The position numbers were made by a program, and so were the translations under genes. The notes under the pieces are model-generated. The model saw nothing but the letters and a program-made list of their open reading frames with translations. It did not search any database and was not told the DNA's origin. A DNA stretch of 37,644 nt from Allorhizobium sonneratiae (GTDB lineage: Bacteria; Pseudomonadota; Alphaproteobacteria; Rhizobiales; Rhizobiaceae), in assembly GCF_023700755.1 (NCBI RefSeq), contig NZ_JAMKOJ010000004.1:450030-487673 (forward strand). Direction: 5' to 3'. Within the stretch, counting starts at the first letter, position 1; each line of letters begins with the position of its first letter. Of the stretch, positions 17,947-26,281 are shown piece after piece.

Positions 17947-18609
17947 ATGACGCAGGACCTGGAAGGCTTGCCCCTGTCGGAGCGGCTTGCAGCGCGGCTA
18001 CGCGACAAGCTGATTGCCGGTGAATTAAAGCCCGGACAAAAGCTCTCGGAAGCGGCCATGAGCGCGCATCTCGATGTTTCACGCAATTCGCTGCGTGAGG
18101 CCTTCCGGCTTTTGACCAAGGATGGGCTGCTCAGGCACGAGGCCAATCGCGGCGTTTTCGTCGCCACCCCCAGCATGGCCTCGATCATCGATCTTTACCG
18201 GGTGCGCAAGGTGGTGGAGTGCAAGGCGCTGGAACAGGCCTATCCGCATCATCCCGCCGTCAAGCAGATGCAGATGGCCGTGGATAAGGCGCTGGCATGT
18301 CTGGCGGGCGAGGACTGGCAGGGCGTGGGCAGCGCCAATATGCGCTTTCATGCGGCCATCGTCGATCTGGCCGACAGCAGCCGTCTTGCCGATTTTTATG
18401 CCCGTATTGCTGCCGAACTGCGCCTGAGCTTTGGCCTGCTGGCCGATCCGGAACTGCTGCACGCCCCCTTTGTGCCGCTTAATCAGGAGATTTTGGCGCT
18501 GGTGTTTGCGGGCAGGGCAGGCGAAGCGGCCACCATGCTCGATGCCTATCTGCAACGCTCCGAGCGCATGGTGCTTGCAGCCTTTGCCCGCAAGGGTGAG
18601 CCTGCCTGA
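17947..18609 (+). CDS. GntR family regulator (FCD type), likely pxp regulator
   Basis: About 220 aa. The N-terminal winged helix (residues about 8-75: LAARLRDKLIAGELKPGQKLSE, SRNSLREAFRLLTKDGLLRHE) is followed by an FCD ligand domain with RFHAAIVDLADSSRL and QEILALVFAGRAGEA. ATG 17947 has AAGGAG about 5 bases upstream; a GTG-type extension to 17839 is not supported. It is divergent from the NRAMP/pxpA operon with a palindromic site between them, so it likely senses 5-oxoproline or a related organic acid and controls that operon and itself. In Bacillus the same gene set is accompanied by KipR, a regulator of a different family. Its stop touches the convergent acdR stop without spacer. Confidence 0.88.
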   Translation: MTQDLEGLPLSERLAARLRDKLIAGELKPGQKLSEAAMSAHLDVSRNSLREAFRLLTKDGLLRHEANRGVFVATPSMASIIDLYRVRKVVECKALEQAYPHHPAVKQMQMAVDKALACLAGEDWQGVGSANMRFHAAIVDLADSSRLADFYARIAAELRLSFGLLADPELLHAPFVPLNQEILALVFAGRAGEAATMLDAYLQRSERMVLAAFARKGEPA

Positions 18610-19089
18610 TCAGAAGTCCAGCGGGCGGCTGTCCACCACCTCCTTCATCACGAAAAAGGTGCGGGTCTGGCGCACGCCGGGCAGCGCAATCAGCTGGCTG
18701 CTGTGCAGGCGGTTGAAATCGGCCATGTCGCTGACGCGGATTTTCAGGAAATAGTCGAAATCGCCTGCCACCAGATGGCAATCCAGCACGAAGGCAAGCT
18801 TTGCCACGGCTGCCTCAAAGGCGGCGAAACTTTCCGGCGTCGAACGGTCCAGCACCACGGCGACCATGACCAGCGCGCCGCGCGACAGTTTTTCCGGGGC
18901 AACCAGCGCCCTGACCCCGGTCAGATAGCCTTCCTCAAACAGGCGCTGGGTGCGACGATGGCAGGTGGCCGGGCTGATCGACACCTGCTCGGCAAGATCG
19001 GCATTGGTGAGGCGACCGTTTTTCTGCAGGAGCCGCAGGATCTTCAGGTCGATTTTGTCCAGTGGTTCGACTGTGATGGAATCTTTCAT
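18610..19089 (-). CDS. acdR: Lrp/AsnC regulator of ACC deaminase
   Basis: 159 aa Lrp-family protein. The N-terminal HTH (LDKIDLKILRLLQKNGRLTNADLAEQVSISPATCHRR) is followed by the RAM ligand domain (GALVMVAVVLDRS, CHLVAGDFDYFLKIRVSDM, LPGVRQTRTFFVMKEV). The divergent neighbour is acdS. In ACC-deaminase bacteria AcdR is the Lrp-type activator transcribed divergently from acdS, binding an Lrp box between them and responding to ACC. The identity rests on this context plus family; other Lrp proteins look similar. ATG 19089. It ends immediately beside the GntR stop on the other strand. Confidence 0.88.
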   Translation of the reverse strand: MKDSITVEPLDKIDLKILRLLQKNGRLTNADLAEQVSISPATCHRRTQRLFEEGYLTGVRALVAPEKLSRGALVMVAVVLDRSTPESFAAFEAAVAKLAFVLDCHLVAGDFDYFLKIRVSDMADFNRLHSSQLIALPGVRQTRTFFVMKEVVDSRPLDF

Positions 19090-19098
19090 AATATTCTT

Positions 19099-19112
19099 TT
19101 CATCTGCATGAA
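19099..19112. promoter_or_regulatory. Candidate AcdR/Lrp box
   Basis: TTCATCTGCATGAA has perfect 5-bp arms (TTCAT/ATGAA) around CTGC and lies 10 bases upstream of acdR in the shared acdR-acdS region. It is a plausible Lrp-type half-palindrome, but no consensus search was done. The region is markedly AT-rich around 19115-19190. Confidence 0.4.
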
Positions 19113-19238
19113 GACGTTAAACTCTAACGATTTTGATGAATATATCTATAGAAAATCATTAATCTTAGAAAGCACCTTTCATGCGCTTTTGGTTAGCATG
19201 GCCTATCCTTCATCTCCATTGATACCTATGAGGCGACC

Positions 19239-20252
19239 ATGCTGAAAGATTTCGACCGTTACCCGCTGACCTTCGGCCCCACCCCCATCGAAAAGCTGGA
19301 TCGGCTGAGCGCCCATCTCGGCGGCAAGGTCGCGCTTTATGCCAAGCGCGAGGATTGCAATTCCGGTCTCGCTTTCGGTGGCAACAAGCTGCGCAAGCTG
19401 GAATATATCGTGCCGGATGCGATCAAATCCGGAGCCGATACGCTGGTCTCCATCGGCGGCGTACAGTCCAACCACACCCGCATGGTGGCCGCCGTTGCCG
19501 CCAAGATCGGCTTCAAATGCCGTCTGGTGCAGGAAGCCTGGGTGCCGCATGAGGATGCCGTTTATGACCGCGTCGGCAATATCATGCTGTCGCGAATCAT
19601 GGGCGCGGATGTGCGCCTTGTCGATGACGGGTTCGACATCGGCATCCGCAAGAGCTGGGAAGAGGCCATCGAAGAGGTGAAGGCCAAGGGCGGCAAGCCC
19701 TATGCCATTCCCGCGGGCGCGTCCGTGCATAAATATGGCGGTCTCGGTTATGTCGGCTTTGCCGAAGAGGTGCGCAAACAGGAAGAAGAGCTGGGCTTCA
19801 AGTTCGATTATATCGTTGTGTGCACCGTCACCGGCTCCACCCATGCCGGTATGACAGTAGGTTTTGCCAAGGACGGACGCGCCGACAAGGTGATCGGTAT
19901 CGACGCCTCGGCAACGCCCGCTCAGACCAAGGCGCAGGTGTTGGAGATCGCCAATCGCACGGCGGAGCTGGTCAAACTTGGTCGCGATATCACGCCCGCC
20001 GATGTGGTGCTGGTGGAAGACTATGCCTATCCGGTTTATGGCGTTCCGTCAGAGGAAACCAAGGAGGCCATCCGCCTTGTTGGCCGTCTCGAAGGCATGA
20101 TCACCGATCCGGTCTATGAAGGCAAATCCATGCAGGGCATGATCGATCTGGTGAAGAAGGGCTATTTCCCGGAAGGCTCGAAGGTGCTTTACGCCCATCT
20201 CGGCGGCGCACCGGCGCTGAACGGCTATGGCTATGCCTTCCGCAATGGCTGA
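19239..20252 (+). CDS. acdS: 1-aminocyclopropane-1-carboxylate deaminase
   Basis: 337 aa PLP enzyme that splits ACC, the plant ethylene precursor, into ammonia and 2-oxobutanoate in the cytoplasm. The PLP lysine is Lys50 ([10 protein letters not shown]), equal to Lys51 of the Pseudomonas enzyme with a one-residue offset; Ser77 (VQSNHT) equals Ser78. The specificity residues Tyr293-Glu294 (DPVYEGKSM) and Leu321 (HLGGAP) match true ACC deaminase (Tyr294, Glu295, Leu322) rather than D-cysteine desulfhydrase, which differs at the last two. RBS GAGG precedes the ATG. Lowering plant ethylene in this way is typical of root-colonising bacteria. The divergent acdR supports the identity. Confidence 0.95.
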   Translation: MLKDFDRYPLTFGPTPIEKLDRLSAHLGGKVALYAKREDCNSGLAFGGNKLRKLEYIVPDAIKSGADTLVSIGGVQSNHTRMVAAVAAKIGFKCRLVQEAWVPHEDAVYDRVGNIMLSRIMGADVRLVDDGFDIGIRKSWEEAIEEVKAKGGKPYAIPAGASVHKYGGLGYVGFAEEVRKQEEELGFKFDYIVVCTVTGSTHAGMTVGFAKDGRADKVIGIDASATPAQTKAQVLEIANRTAELVKLGRDITPADVVLVEDYAYPVYGVPSEETKEAIRLVGRLEGMITDPVYEGKSMQGMIDLVKKGYFPEGSKVLYAHLGGAPALNGYGYAFRNG

Positions 20253-20260
20253 TGTCGTGT

Positions 20261-20287
20261 CCGGCCCTCATGAATATTGAGGGCCGG
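20261..20287. terminator. Bidirectional hairpin between acdS and the convergent gene
   Basis: CCGGCCCTCA and TGAGGGCCGG form a perfect 10-bp stem around a 7-base loop, 8 bases after acdS and 7 bases beyond the stop of the convergent gene. It is placed to end both transcripts. The U-tract is poor on both strands, so strength is uncertain. Confidence 0.7.
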
Positions 20288-20294
20288 AACGTTC

Positions 20295-20774
20295 TTATCC
20301 GCGGGCGACGCGCTTCTGCTGGGTGTTGACCGGCACGCGCACGAAAATCGGCGCCGTGGGGCGCGGTTCCACAGAGCGGTTATTGCCATTGGCGGGCATG
20401 GAGCCACGCAGCGGCGTAACGGTTGCAGCCGGGCGAACCGGTGCCTTGGCTGCGGCCGGAACCGGCTGGGCAGCGGCCTTTTCCTTCGGCTTCTTGCCGG
20501 AATTCAGCCAGCGCATGATGGCTTCAAAGGCGTGACGGCCTTCACGGCGGGCAATTTTCTGACCTTCTGCGCTCAGCCGGCAGGTCGCGCCGATTTCTTT
20601 CCAGTTCGGACGTCCGCCATGCAGCGGCGGCAGGGCCTGACGCATGACAAGGCCCAGCATATAGCTGCGCAGATTTTCATAATCAGCAGAATTGAGCGCA
20701 GGCTGCAGCCGCACTTCGCAAAAGGTTTCTATTTTCCGCTGAAACAGCGGAAGTGAAGGATAAAATCTCGACAT
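20295..20774 (-). CDS. Uncharacterised basic protein with Pro/Ala-rich tail
   Basis: 159 aa, not recognised. Residues about 1-92 look folded and mostly helical, with NWKEIGATCRLSAEGQKIARRE resembling a helix-turn-helix-like segment. Residues about 93-159 are low-complexity and rich in Pro, Ala, Lys and Arg, ending QKRVARG. The protein is strongly basic. That would fit a small DNA- or RNA-binding protein, but this is inference. No signal peptide or membrane helix is seen. The start at 20774 has only a weak RBS (GAG about 7 bases upstream). It stands alone, convergent with acdS. Confidence 0.6.
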   Translation of the reverse strand: MSRFYPSLPLFQRKIETFCEVRLQPALNSADYENLRSYMLGLVMRQALPPLHGGRPNWKEIGATCRLSAEGQKIARREGRHAFEAIMRWLNSGKKPKEKAAAQPVPAAAKAPVRPAATVTPLRGSMPANGNNRSVEPRPTAPIFVRVPVNTQQKRVARG

Positions 20775-21276
20775 GTGACTCGCAACTCATTGATAACCCG
20801 GCGTGAGATGCCGGGATGGGCGCTGCTAAGCTATGGAGCTTAACGAAGCGTTTCCGTGAAGGAGCGGCTCTTTACGACTGTCTTGCCGTCATAGTCAACC
20901 CGGCTCTTTCCGCATGATCGCGGATGTGAAGGCAGCGTTACCGGTTTATTGACGGGCATCCGGATTTTTCGATATGGCAGGTGGGATGTCGCGCCGGATT
21001 GCCATCCACTTTCCGTCTTGCAAAATTTGCTGCGCTGCGTATAAACGTCGCAATCACCACGGACCCGGTGAAATTCCGGGTGGCTATTCTGGCCGCCGAT
21101 CCGCCAGACAACGCACAACATTTGTAAACATGTTGGGCCGCTTTGCGGTCAGCGCTGAAACCTGGAGCATGTCCAGGAAAAGTGGATACCGGTTTCCTGT
21201 TCGGACATGCTCGAAACAAAGGGCAGAGCGGTTTTGTGTTTCTCTGAAACACGGAAGCGATCTGGTGAAAAAATCC
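20775..21276. other. Intergenic region upstream of SulP gene
   Basis: No convincing gene is seen in these 502 bases; the open frames are short, lack RBSs and overlap one another. It holds a small hairpin CCCGGC-GTGAGAT-GCCGGG (20797-20815) in the leader of the minus-strand gene, and a larger rhizobial-type palindrome at 21165-21212. Confidence 0.6.
21165..21212. repeat. Rhizobial-type palindromic intergenic element
   Basis: Outer arms GAGCATGTCC (21165-21174) and GGACATGCTC (21203-21212) are perfect; inner arms AGGAAA (21175-21180) and TTTCCT (21193-21198) extend the stem. The sequence, followed by CGAAACAAAG, is of the GAGCATGTC...GACATGCTC kind that recurs between genes in Rhizobiaceae genomes. 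It lies 65 bases upstream of the SulP ATG. Possible roles are mRNA stability, promoter position effect, or simply a dispersed repeat. Confidence 0.65.
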
Positions 21277-22758
21277 ATGAACAAGATCCAAAAATACCAG
21301 CATGACTGGTTGATGAATATCCGTGCCGACATTCTCTCCGGCATGGTCGTTGCGCTCGCGCTCATTCCCGAAGCCATCGGCTTTTCCGTGATTGCGGGGG
21401 TCGATCCCAAGGTCGGGCTGTTTGCCTCGGTGGCTATTGCCTGCGTCACCGCCATCACCGGCGGGCGGCCGGGCATGGTGTCTGCCGCCACAGCCTCCAC
21501 CGCCGTCCTGATGGGGTCGCTGGTGCGCGAGCATGGGGTGGAATATCTGTTTGCCGCAACGCTTCTGATGGGGCTGTTGCAGATCCTTGCCGGTTTTCTG
21601 AAGCTTGGTCGGCTGATGCGTTTTGTCTCGCGCTCGGTCATGACCGGCTTCGTCAATGCGCTGGCCATCCTGATTTTCATGGCGCAATTGCCGGAACTGA
21701 CCAATCAGCCGCCATCCACCTATATCATGATTGCGGCAGCGCTGGCGATTATCTACCTCCTGCCACGGTTCACCAAGGCCATTCCGTCACCGCTGGTCGC
21801 CATTGCGGTTCTGACGCTGTTTACCTGGTGGTTCGGTTTTCATGTGCGCACGGTCAGCGATCTTGGCGAAATGCCCTCCAGCCTGCCGGTTCTGGCCTGG
21901 CCGGATGTGCCGTTCAACCTCGATACGCTGCGGATCATTTTTCCCTATTCGGTGGCTCTGGCTGCCGTCGGCCTGCTCGAATCACTGCTGACGGCGCAGA
22001 TCGTCGATGACATGACCGAAACCCGCAGCAACAAGAGCCAGGAATGCATCGGTCAGGGGGCGAGCAATATCGTCGCCGGTCTGATTGGCGGCATGGGCGG
22101 CTGCGCCATGATCGGCCAGTCGGTGATCAACATCACCTCGGGCGGGCGCGGGCGGCTGTCCACTTTCGTCGCCGGGGTGTTTTTGCTGATCCTGCTGCTG
22201 GTTCTGGATGACATTCTGCGGGTCGTGCCCATGGCTGCCCTGGTCGCCATCATGATCATGGTGTCGATCGGCACCTTTTCCTGGCGATCGATCCTCGATC
22301 TGAAACGCAATCCGCCATCCTCCTCCTTCGTCATGCTGGCAACCGTGGTCACGGTTGTCGCCACCCATGACCTGTCCAAGGGGGTTCTGGTCGGTGTGCT
22401 TCTCTCCGGCGTGTTCTTTGCCGGAAAGGTGGCGCGGATGGTGCGCGTGGAGGCAGAGGATATCGGCGCGGGCGAACGGTTTTTCCGTGTCGAGGGGCAG
22501 ATTTTCTTTGCCGCCGCTGACAGCTTCATCGCCCGTTTTGACATGGACGATATCCCCGCCAAGGTCGTCATCGATGTCACGCAGGCGCATTTCTGGGATA
22601 TTTCCTCGGTTGGCGCGCTGGACAAGGTGGTTCTGACCTTCAGGCGCAAGGGCAGCGATGTTGAGGTGCGTGGGCTCAATGCGGCCAGCGCCGATATGAT
22701 GGATCGCTTTGCGCTTCATACCGATCCGGATCAACATGCCTTGCCTGCGGGCCATTGA
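21277..22758 (+). CDS. SulP family inorganic anion transporter with STAS domain
   Basis: About 493 aa inner-membrane protein. A hydrophobic core of 10-14 helices (residues about 10-390) opens with [24 protein letters not shown], the SulP signature, followed by [15 protein letters not shown]. The cytoplasmic C-terminal STAS domain (about 400-490) includes [23 protein letters not shown]. Members carry sulfate, bicarbonate, nitrate or dicarboxylates, usually with Na+ or H+. ATG 21277 or GTG 21265 (GGAAG 7 bases upstream) could be the start; the long upstream open frame crosses a repeat element and is not coding. No carbonic anhydrase or sulfur gene is adjacent, so the anion is unknown. Confidence 0.87.
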   Translation: MNKIQKYQHDWLMNIRADILSGMVVALALIPEAIGFSVIAGVDPKVGLFASVAIACVTAITGGRPGMVSAATASTAVLMGSLVREHGVEYLFAATLLMGLLQILAGFLKLGRLMRFVSRSVMTGFVNALAILIFMAQLPELTNQPPSTYIMIAAALAIIYLLPRFTKAIPSPLVAIAVLTLFTWWFGFHVRTVSDLGEMPSSLPVLAWPDVPFNLDTLRIIFPYSVALAAVGLLESLLTAQIVDDMTETRSNKSQECIGQGASNIVAGLIGGMGGCAMIGQSVINITSGGRGRLSTFVAGVFLLILLLVLDDILRVVPMAALVAIMIMVSIGTFSWRSILDLKRNPPSSSFVMLATVVTVVATHDLSKGVLVGVLLSGVFFAGKVARMVRVEAEDIGAGERFFRVEGQIFFAAADSFIARFDMDDIPAKVVIDVTQAHFWDISSVGALDKVVLTFRRKGSDVEVRGLNAASADMMDRFALHTDPDQHALPAGH

Positions 22759-22770
22759 GCAGGCAGGCAG

Positions 22771-22794
22771 TATGCGCCACGCGCATGGCGCATA
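22771..22794 (+). terminator. Hairpin after SulP gene
   Basis: TATGCGCC and GGCGCATA form a perfect 8-bp stem 12 bases after the SulP stop. No U-run follows, so it may be a weak or Rho-assisted terminator. Confidence 0.4.
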
Positions 22795-22837
22795 GCTGGA
22801 TTGCGAAAAACTGCCTTTCTAATAGGCGGAAATCGCC

Positions 22838-22843
22838 CTATAT
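22838..22843 (+). promoter_or_regulatory. Candidate -10 box of the sRNA
   Basis: CTATAT matches the rhizobial sigma-70 -10 consensus and would start transcription near 22850, just before the first hairpin. A matching -35 at 17-18 bases (around CTTTCT) is weak. Confidence 0.4.
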
Positions 22844-22849
22844 CTCTTT

Positions 22850-23008
22850 TCAACGAAACGGTTCCTCCTCCTCCCAAAACCGTTTCGTCCCGCAGGCCAG
22901 CTTCTCCTCCTCCCAAAGCGGCCTGTTTGAACGGCAACATCCTCCTCCCAGTTGCTGTTCAGTACCAGATAAAAAGCCTGTCGCTCTCCTCCCGCGACAG
23001 GCTTTTTT
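22850..23008 (+). ncRNA. Anti-Shine-Dalgarno sRNA with four CCUCCUCCC-type loops
   Basis: Four consecutive hairpins expose a CU-rich loop. H1: CGAAACGGTT/AACCGTTTCG (22854-22887), loop CCTCCTCCTCCC. H2: CAGGCC-a-GCTT/AAGC-GGCCTG (22893-22925), loop CTCCTCCTCCCA. H3: GAACGGCAAC/GTTGCTGTTC (22929-22960, one G-U pair), loop ATCCTCCTCCCA. H4: GCCTGTCG/CGACAGGC (22976-23002), loop CTCTCCTCCCG, followed by TTTTTT, so it is also an intrinsic terminator. Stem sequences differ while loops are kept, which implies selection on structure and loop. Rhizobial alpha-r14 (NfeR1-like), cuckoo and CcsR RNAs share CCUCCUCCC loops that can pair with mRNA Shine-Dalgarno sites. The family assignment is by motif; the 5' end is estimated. 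It could be one RNA or a tandem set. Confidence 0.82.
22971..23008 (+). terminator. Intrinsic terminator of the sRNA
   Basis: AAAAAGCCTGTCG, loop, CGACAGGCTTTTTT: a GC-rich 8-bp stem extended by A-U pairs and a run of six T. The A-run on the left arm could also serve the opposite strand. It is the strongest terminator in the window. Confidence 0.88.
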
Positions 23009-23360
23009 CTTGGTCTGTGCCCTGCGTCGATCGCATGGCTTGTCCCCGGGTCAAGATTGGTAAAAAGGCTTCACGGGGAGCCTCATCCTGTTTTACAATA
23101 ATTGTTAAAGTGCTTCTCGATATGATCACGTTCCATTGATGCACTTCACCTTTATTTTTAAATTGTGCATTGTCATTTTATCAAACTTGGTTCACTCCGG
23201 TCGAATCATGGGGGCAACAGCATGGGAAACGCTGTTGAACAAACAAGAAAAACAAGGCGTAGGGAACGGAGCCATTGTCGATCCGTTCTGACTGAGCCGA
23301 TGGGAGCAAGGTCGGGTCTGTCTTAAACAGATGATCCGATGCAATGAGAGGAATGATGGC
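23009..23360. other. AT-rich intergenic stretch before pentapeptide gene
   Basis: No supported gene. It contains a 7-bp inverted repeat CAACAGC...GCTGTTG (23215-23237) and AT-rich DNA around 23090-23185 that could hold the promoter of the following gene, though I cannot point to clear -35/-10 boxes. Confidence 0.5.
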
Positions 23361-24074
23361 GTGCAGTGCAATCCCCGATGGCTGAGAGTGACAGGTTGGC
23401 GTTTAGGACTGTTGACGCTGTTGTTGGTCATGGTGGCGAGCGAGGCTTTTGCTGCCTATTGCCGCAGCGAACCGGTGAATGGGGTGGACTGGACCGGATG
23501 CGAAAAGCGCCATCTCATGCTGGGTGGCAGCGACCTGCAAAAGGCCAATCTCTATGATGCCGATCTGAGTTTTACCGATCTGAGCGGTTCAACCCTGCAA
23601 GGCGCGGATTTTGAACGCAGCACCCTGATCCGCGCCTCTTTGGCGGGCGCTAAGGCGGATGGGGCAAATTTTCAGCGGATTGAAGCCTATCGCAGCGACA
23701 TGACCGGCCTTTCCGGCCTGAACGCCGATTTCGAATCGGCGGAAATGCAGCGTGTGACCTTGAGCCGCGCCAATCTGGCCGGGGCCAATTTCAAAAAAGC
23801 AGAATTGAGCCGGGCCTTGTTTGACCGGGCAATCCTGACCGGTGTCGATTTTTCCTTTGCCAATCTCTCCCGCGCCACCCTGATCAATGCCCGCACCGAT
23901 GGCGGAATGAATTTCACCGATTCCTTCCTGTTTCGCACCCGCATCGAAGGGCTCGATCTGTCGACGGCCAAGGGCTTGACCCAGGATCAGATCGATCTCG
24001 CTTGCGGGGATGACAAGACAATTTTGCCGGCCGATCTGAAAAAACCGTCGGCCTGGCCCTGCCCCAGCGACTGA
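23361..24074 (+). CDS. Exported pentapeptide-repeat protein
   Basis: About 237 aa. An N-terminal signal sequence (WRLGLLTLLLVMVASEAFA, cleavage likely after AFA) is followed by about 25 A(D/N)LXX-type repeats: LQKANLYDADLSFTDLSGS, ANLAGANFKKAELSRA and so on, which should fold into a right-handed quadrilateral beta-helix. A short Cys-containing tail (LACGDDKTILPADLKKPSAWPC) ends the protein; four Cys near the ends of the mature protein could form disulfides in the periplasm. GTG 23361 is chosen because GAGG lies 9 bases upstream and it starts the signal peptide cleanly; an ATG at 23331 adds ten residues without an RBS. Function unknown; an envelope structural or binding role is a guess. Confidence 0.82.
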   Translation: MQCNPRWLRVTGWRLGLLTLLLVMVASEAFAAYCRSEPVNGVDWTGCEKRHLMLGGSDLQKANLYDADLSFTDLSGSTLQGADFERSTLIRASLAGAKADGANFQRIEAYRSDMTGLSGLNADFESAEMQRVTLSRANLAGANFKKAELSRALFDRAILTGVDFSFANLSRATLINARTDGGMNFTDSFLFRTRIEGLDLSTAKGLTQDQIDLACGDDKTILPADLKKPSAWPCPSD

Positions 24075-24082
24075 GCCGCCGT

Positions 24083-24997
24083 TCAGGGCAGCTCTTGTGC
24101 GTGAAAGAGCCGCACTTCTTCCAAAAGCCATTGCGAAAAGGCGGCGAGCGGCGCAGAGATGGGCCTGTTGTCGGGAGAGACGAGATAATACTGGCTCTGG
24201 CTTTTCACCCGATGTTCTGAGGCCAGCACAAGCTGGCCGCTCGAAAGCTCGGGCTGGATGAGAAACAGCGGCATCAGCGCAATGCCCAGCCCGGCAATAC
24301 AGGCCTGCGCCACATTCATGAACTGCTCGAACCCCATGGCGGGCAGGGGCGTGGCTTTGATGCCATGCGTTTCAAACCAATAATCCCAGGCATTCGGGCG
24401 CGACTGCATCTGGATGAGTGGCAGGCTGAGAAGATCCTCCGGCCCTGTGATGGCATGGCGCTTGAGAAAATCCGGGCTGCATACCGGGGCCACGGTTTCA
24501 TCCATGAGAAAGACGGCGGTTGCCCCCGGCCAGTTTGGCTTGCCGATATGGATGGCGGCGTCGAGACCTTGGGTGTCGAAATCGAACTGGCCAATGCGGG
24601 TGGCGAAATTCAGCGTGATTTCCGGATGACGGGCGACAAAACGGGGAATGCGCGGCATGAGCCAGCGTGTGCCGAAGGTGGGCAGGATCGCCAGATCGAG
24701 GCTGCGGTTCCTGCCGCCGGTCATGGCGGTGAGAGCGGCCTGTTGAATGAGCGCGAGCGCGTCACGTGTCTTCTGGTGAAAATGGTTCCCTTCCGCTGTG
24801 AGGGTGACCCCGCGCCCCTGGCGCAGAAACAGCGTGGTTTTCATCTGTTCTTCCAGCGTCTGGATCTGGCGGCTGACGGCGCCCTGCGTCAGGTTCAGCT
24901 CTTCTGCTGCGGCGGAAAAACTGCCAAGCCGGGCCACGGCGTCGAGCGTGACCAGCGCGGCGGTGGAGGGCAGGAAACGTCTCTGGATCAGCTTCAT
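24083..24997 (-). CDS. LysR family regulator (GcvA-like), likely glutarate pathway regulator
   Basis: 304 aa LTTR. The N-terminal winged HTH (residues about 8-66) reads LVTLDAVARLGSFSAAAEELNLTQGAVSRQIQTLEEQ. The co-inducer domain includes DLAILPTFGTRWLMPRIPRF and CIAGLGIALMPLFLI, the GcvA-like type. It is divergent from glutaryl-CoA dehydrogenase with a 100-base gap. Pseudomonas GcdR, an LTTR next to gcdH, activates glutarate use, so the same job is inferred here. ATG 24997. Confidence 0.88.
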   Translation of the reverse strand: MKLIQRRFLPSTAALVTLDAVARLGSFSAAAEELNLTQGAVSRQIQTLEEQMKTTLFLRQGRGVTLTAEGNHFHQKTRDALALIQQAALTAMTGGRNRSLDLAILPTFGTRWLMPRIPRFVARHPEITLNFATRIGQFDFDTQGLDAAIHIGKPNWPGATAVFLMDETVAPVCSPDFLKRHAITGPEDLLSLPLIQMQSRPNAWDYWFETHGIKATPLPAMGFEQFMNVAQACIAGLGIALMPLFLIQPELSSGQLVLASEHRVKSQSQYYLVSPDNRPISAPLAAFSQWLLEEVRLFHAQELP

Positions 24998-25002
24998 AAG
25001 CT

Positions 25003-25017
25003 ATGAATATATCTCAT
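25003..25017. promoter_or_regulatory. Candidate LysR site between regulator and gcdH
   Basis: ATGAATATATCTCAT is a near-palindrome (arms ATGA/TCAT with an AT core) just upstream of the LysR gene's ATG. It fits the T-N11-A form of LysR binding sites and the usual divergent arrangement. Confidence 0.4.
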
Positions 25018-25097
25018 GGCTTGATCCGTAAACATGGTTTTTCAATACGAAGATTTCCTGTAAAACCGGATGCAATGAGGATAAGTGAGGTTTTGCC

Positions 25098-26273
25098 ATG
25101 AGTTTTGTGTGGGATGATCCTTTTCTGCTGGATGCGCAGTTGAGCGATGAGGAGCGGATGATCCGCGATGCGGCGGCAGCTTTTGCCAAGGCCGAACTCG
25201 CCCCAAGGGTCGAGGAGATGTATCTCACCGAAAAATCCGCACCGGAGCTTTTTCCCTTGATGGGGCAGGCCGGGCTTTTGGGCGTGACACTGCCGGAAAA
25301 ATACGGGGCGGCAGGAGCCAATTACGTGGCTTACGGTCTTGTGGCGCGGGAGGTGGAGCGGGTCGATTCCGGTTTCCGGTCGATGATGAGCGTGCAATCC
25401 TCGCTCGTCATCCATCCGATCTTTGCCTATGGTTCGGAAGAACAGAAGGATAAATATCTGCCCGGCCTCGTCTCCGGTGAGTTGATCGGCTGTTTCGGCC
25501 TGACCGAGCCGGATGCGGGTTCCGATCCGGGCGGCATGAAGACGCGGGCGGAAAAGATTGACGGCGGCTACCGGCTGCGTGGCTCGAAAATGTGGATTTC
25601 CAATGCGCCGATTGCCGATGTCTTCGTCGTCTGGGCCAAATCCGAAGCGCATGACGGGGCCATTCGCGGCTTCGTGCTGGAAAAGGGCATGAAGGGGCTT
25701 TCGGCGCCGAAAATCGGCGGCAAGCTGTCGCTGCGCGCCTCGATCACCGGGGAAATCGTCATGGACGGCGTCGAGGTCGGCGAGGAGGCGCTGCTGCCGG
25801 GTGTTTCGGGCTTGAAAGGCCCCTTCGGCTGCCTCAACCGGGCGCGCTACGGCATTTCCTGGGGTGTGATGGGCGCGGCGGAGGATTGCTGGTTTCGTGC
25901 CCGCCAATATGGCCTCGACCGGCATCAGTTCGGCAAGCCTTTGGCCGGAATGCAGCTTTACCAGAAGAAACTGGCCGACATGCAGACCGAGATCGCCCTT
26001 GGCCTTCAGGCCTCGCTGCGTGTCGGGCAATTGATGGACGCGCATAGCTTCGCCCCGGAAATGATTTCCATCATCAAGCGCAACAATTGCGGCAAGGCGC
26101 TGGATATTGCCCGCATGGCCCGCGACATGCATGGCGGCAATGGCATCCAGATCGCATATCACGTCATGCGCCATGCGCAGAATCTGGAAACGGTGAACAC
26201 CTATGAGGGCACGCATGACGTTCACGCGCTGATCCTCGGTCGGGCGCAGACCGGTCTTCAGGCGTTTTTCTGA
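25098..26273 (+). CDS. gcdH: Glutaryl-CoA dehydrogenase
   Basis: 391 aa acyl-CoA dehydrogenase of the GCDH subgroup. It oxidises and decarboxylates glutaryl-CoA to crotonyl-CoA and CO2 using FAD, passing electrons to ETF. Visible are [19 protein letters not shown] and [19 protein letters not shown] in the middle beta domain, and [20 protein letters not shown] at the C-terminus, which holds the catalytic base Glu. The short N-terminal [20 protein letters not shown] is typical of GCDH. RBS GAGG before the ATG. It ends 8 bases before the CoA-transferase gene and is divergent from a LysR gene. Substrate supply could come from lysine, tryptophan or aromatic breakdown, or from glutarate itself. Confidence 0.92.
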   Translation: MSFVWDDPFLLDAQLSDEERMIRDAAAAFAKAELAPRVEEMYLTEKSAPELFPLMGQAGLLGVTLPEKYGAAGANYVAYGLVAREVERVDSGFRSMMSVQSSLVIHPIFAYGSEEQKDKYLPGLVSGELIGCFGLTEPDAGSDPGGMKTRAEKIDGGYRLRGSKMWISNAPIADVFVVWAKSEAHDGAIRGFVLEKGMKGLSAPKIGGKLSLRASITGEIVMDGVEVGEEALLPGVSGLKGPFGCLNRARYGISWGVMGAAEDCWFRARQYGLDRHQFGKPLAGMQLYQKKLADMQTEIALGLQASLRVGQLMDAHSFAPEMISIIKRNNCGKALDIARMARDMHGGNGIQIAYHVMRHAQNLETVNTYEGTHDVHALILGRAQTGLQAFF

Positions 26274-26281
26274 GGCCGGTC

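Noticed and set aside
20840..21704. Several open frames on the minus strand upstream of and across the SulP start
   Set aside because: They lack ribosome-binding sites, overlap the repeat element and the SulP gene, and their translations show antisense-type composition.
22971..23008. Hairpin as terminator of the SulP gene only
   Set aside because: It lies over 200 bases downstream and its loop carries the same CTCCTCCC motif as three preceding hairpins, so it belongs to the sRNA; a separate hairpin at 22771-22794 is nearer to SulP.
22801..23144. Open frames of 60-110 codons across the CU-rich hairpins
   Set aside because: The translations are low-complexity Ser/Pro products of the CTCCTCC motif; the four hairpins and terminator explain the DNA as a structured RNA.
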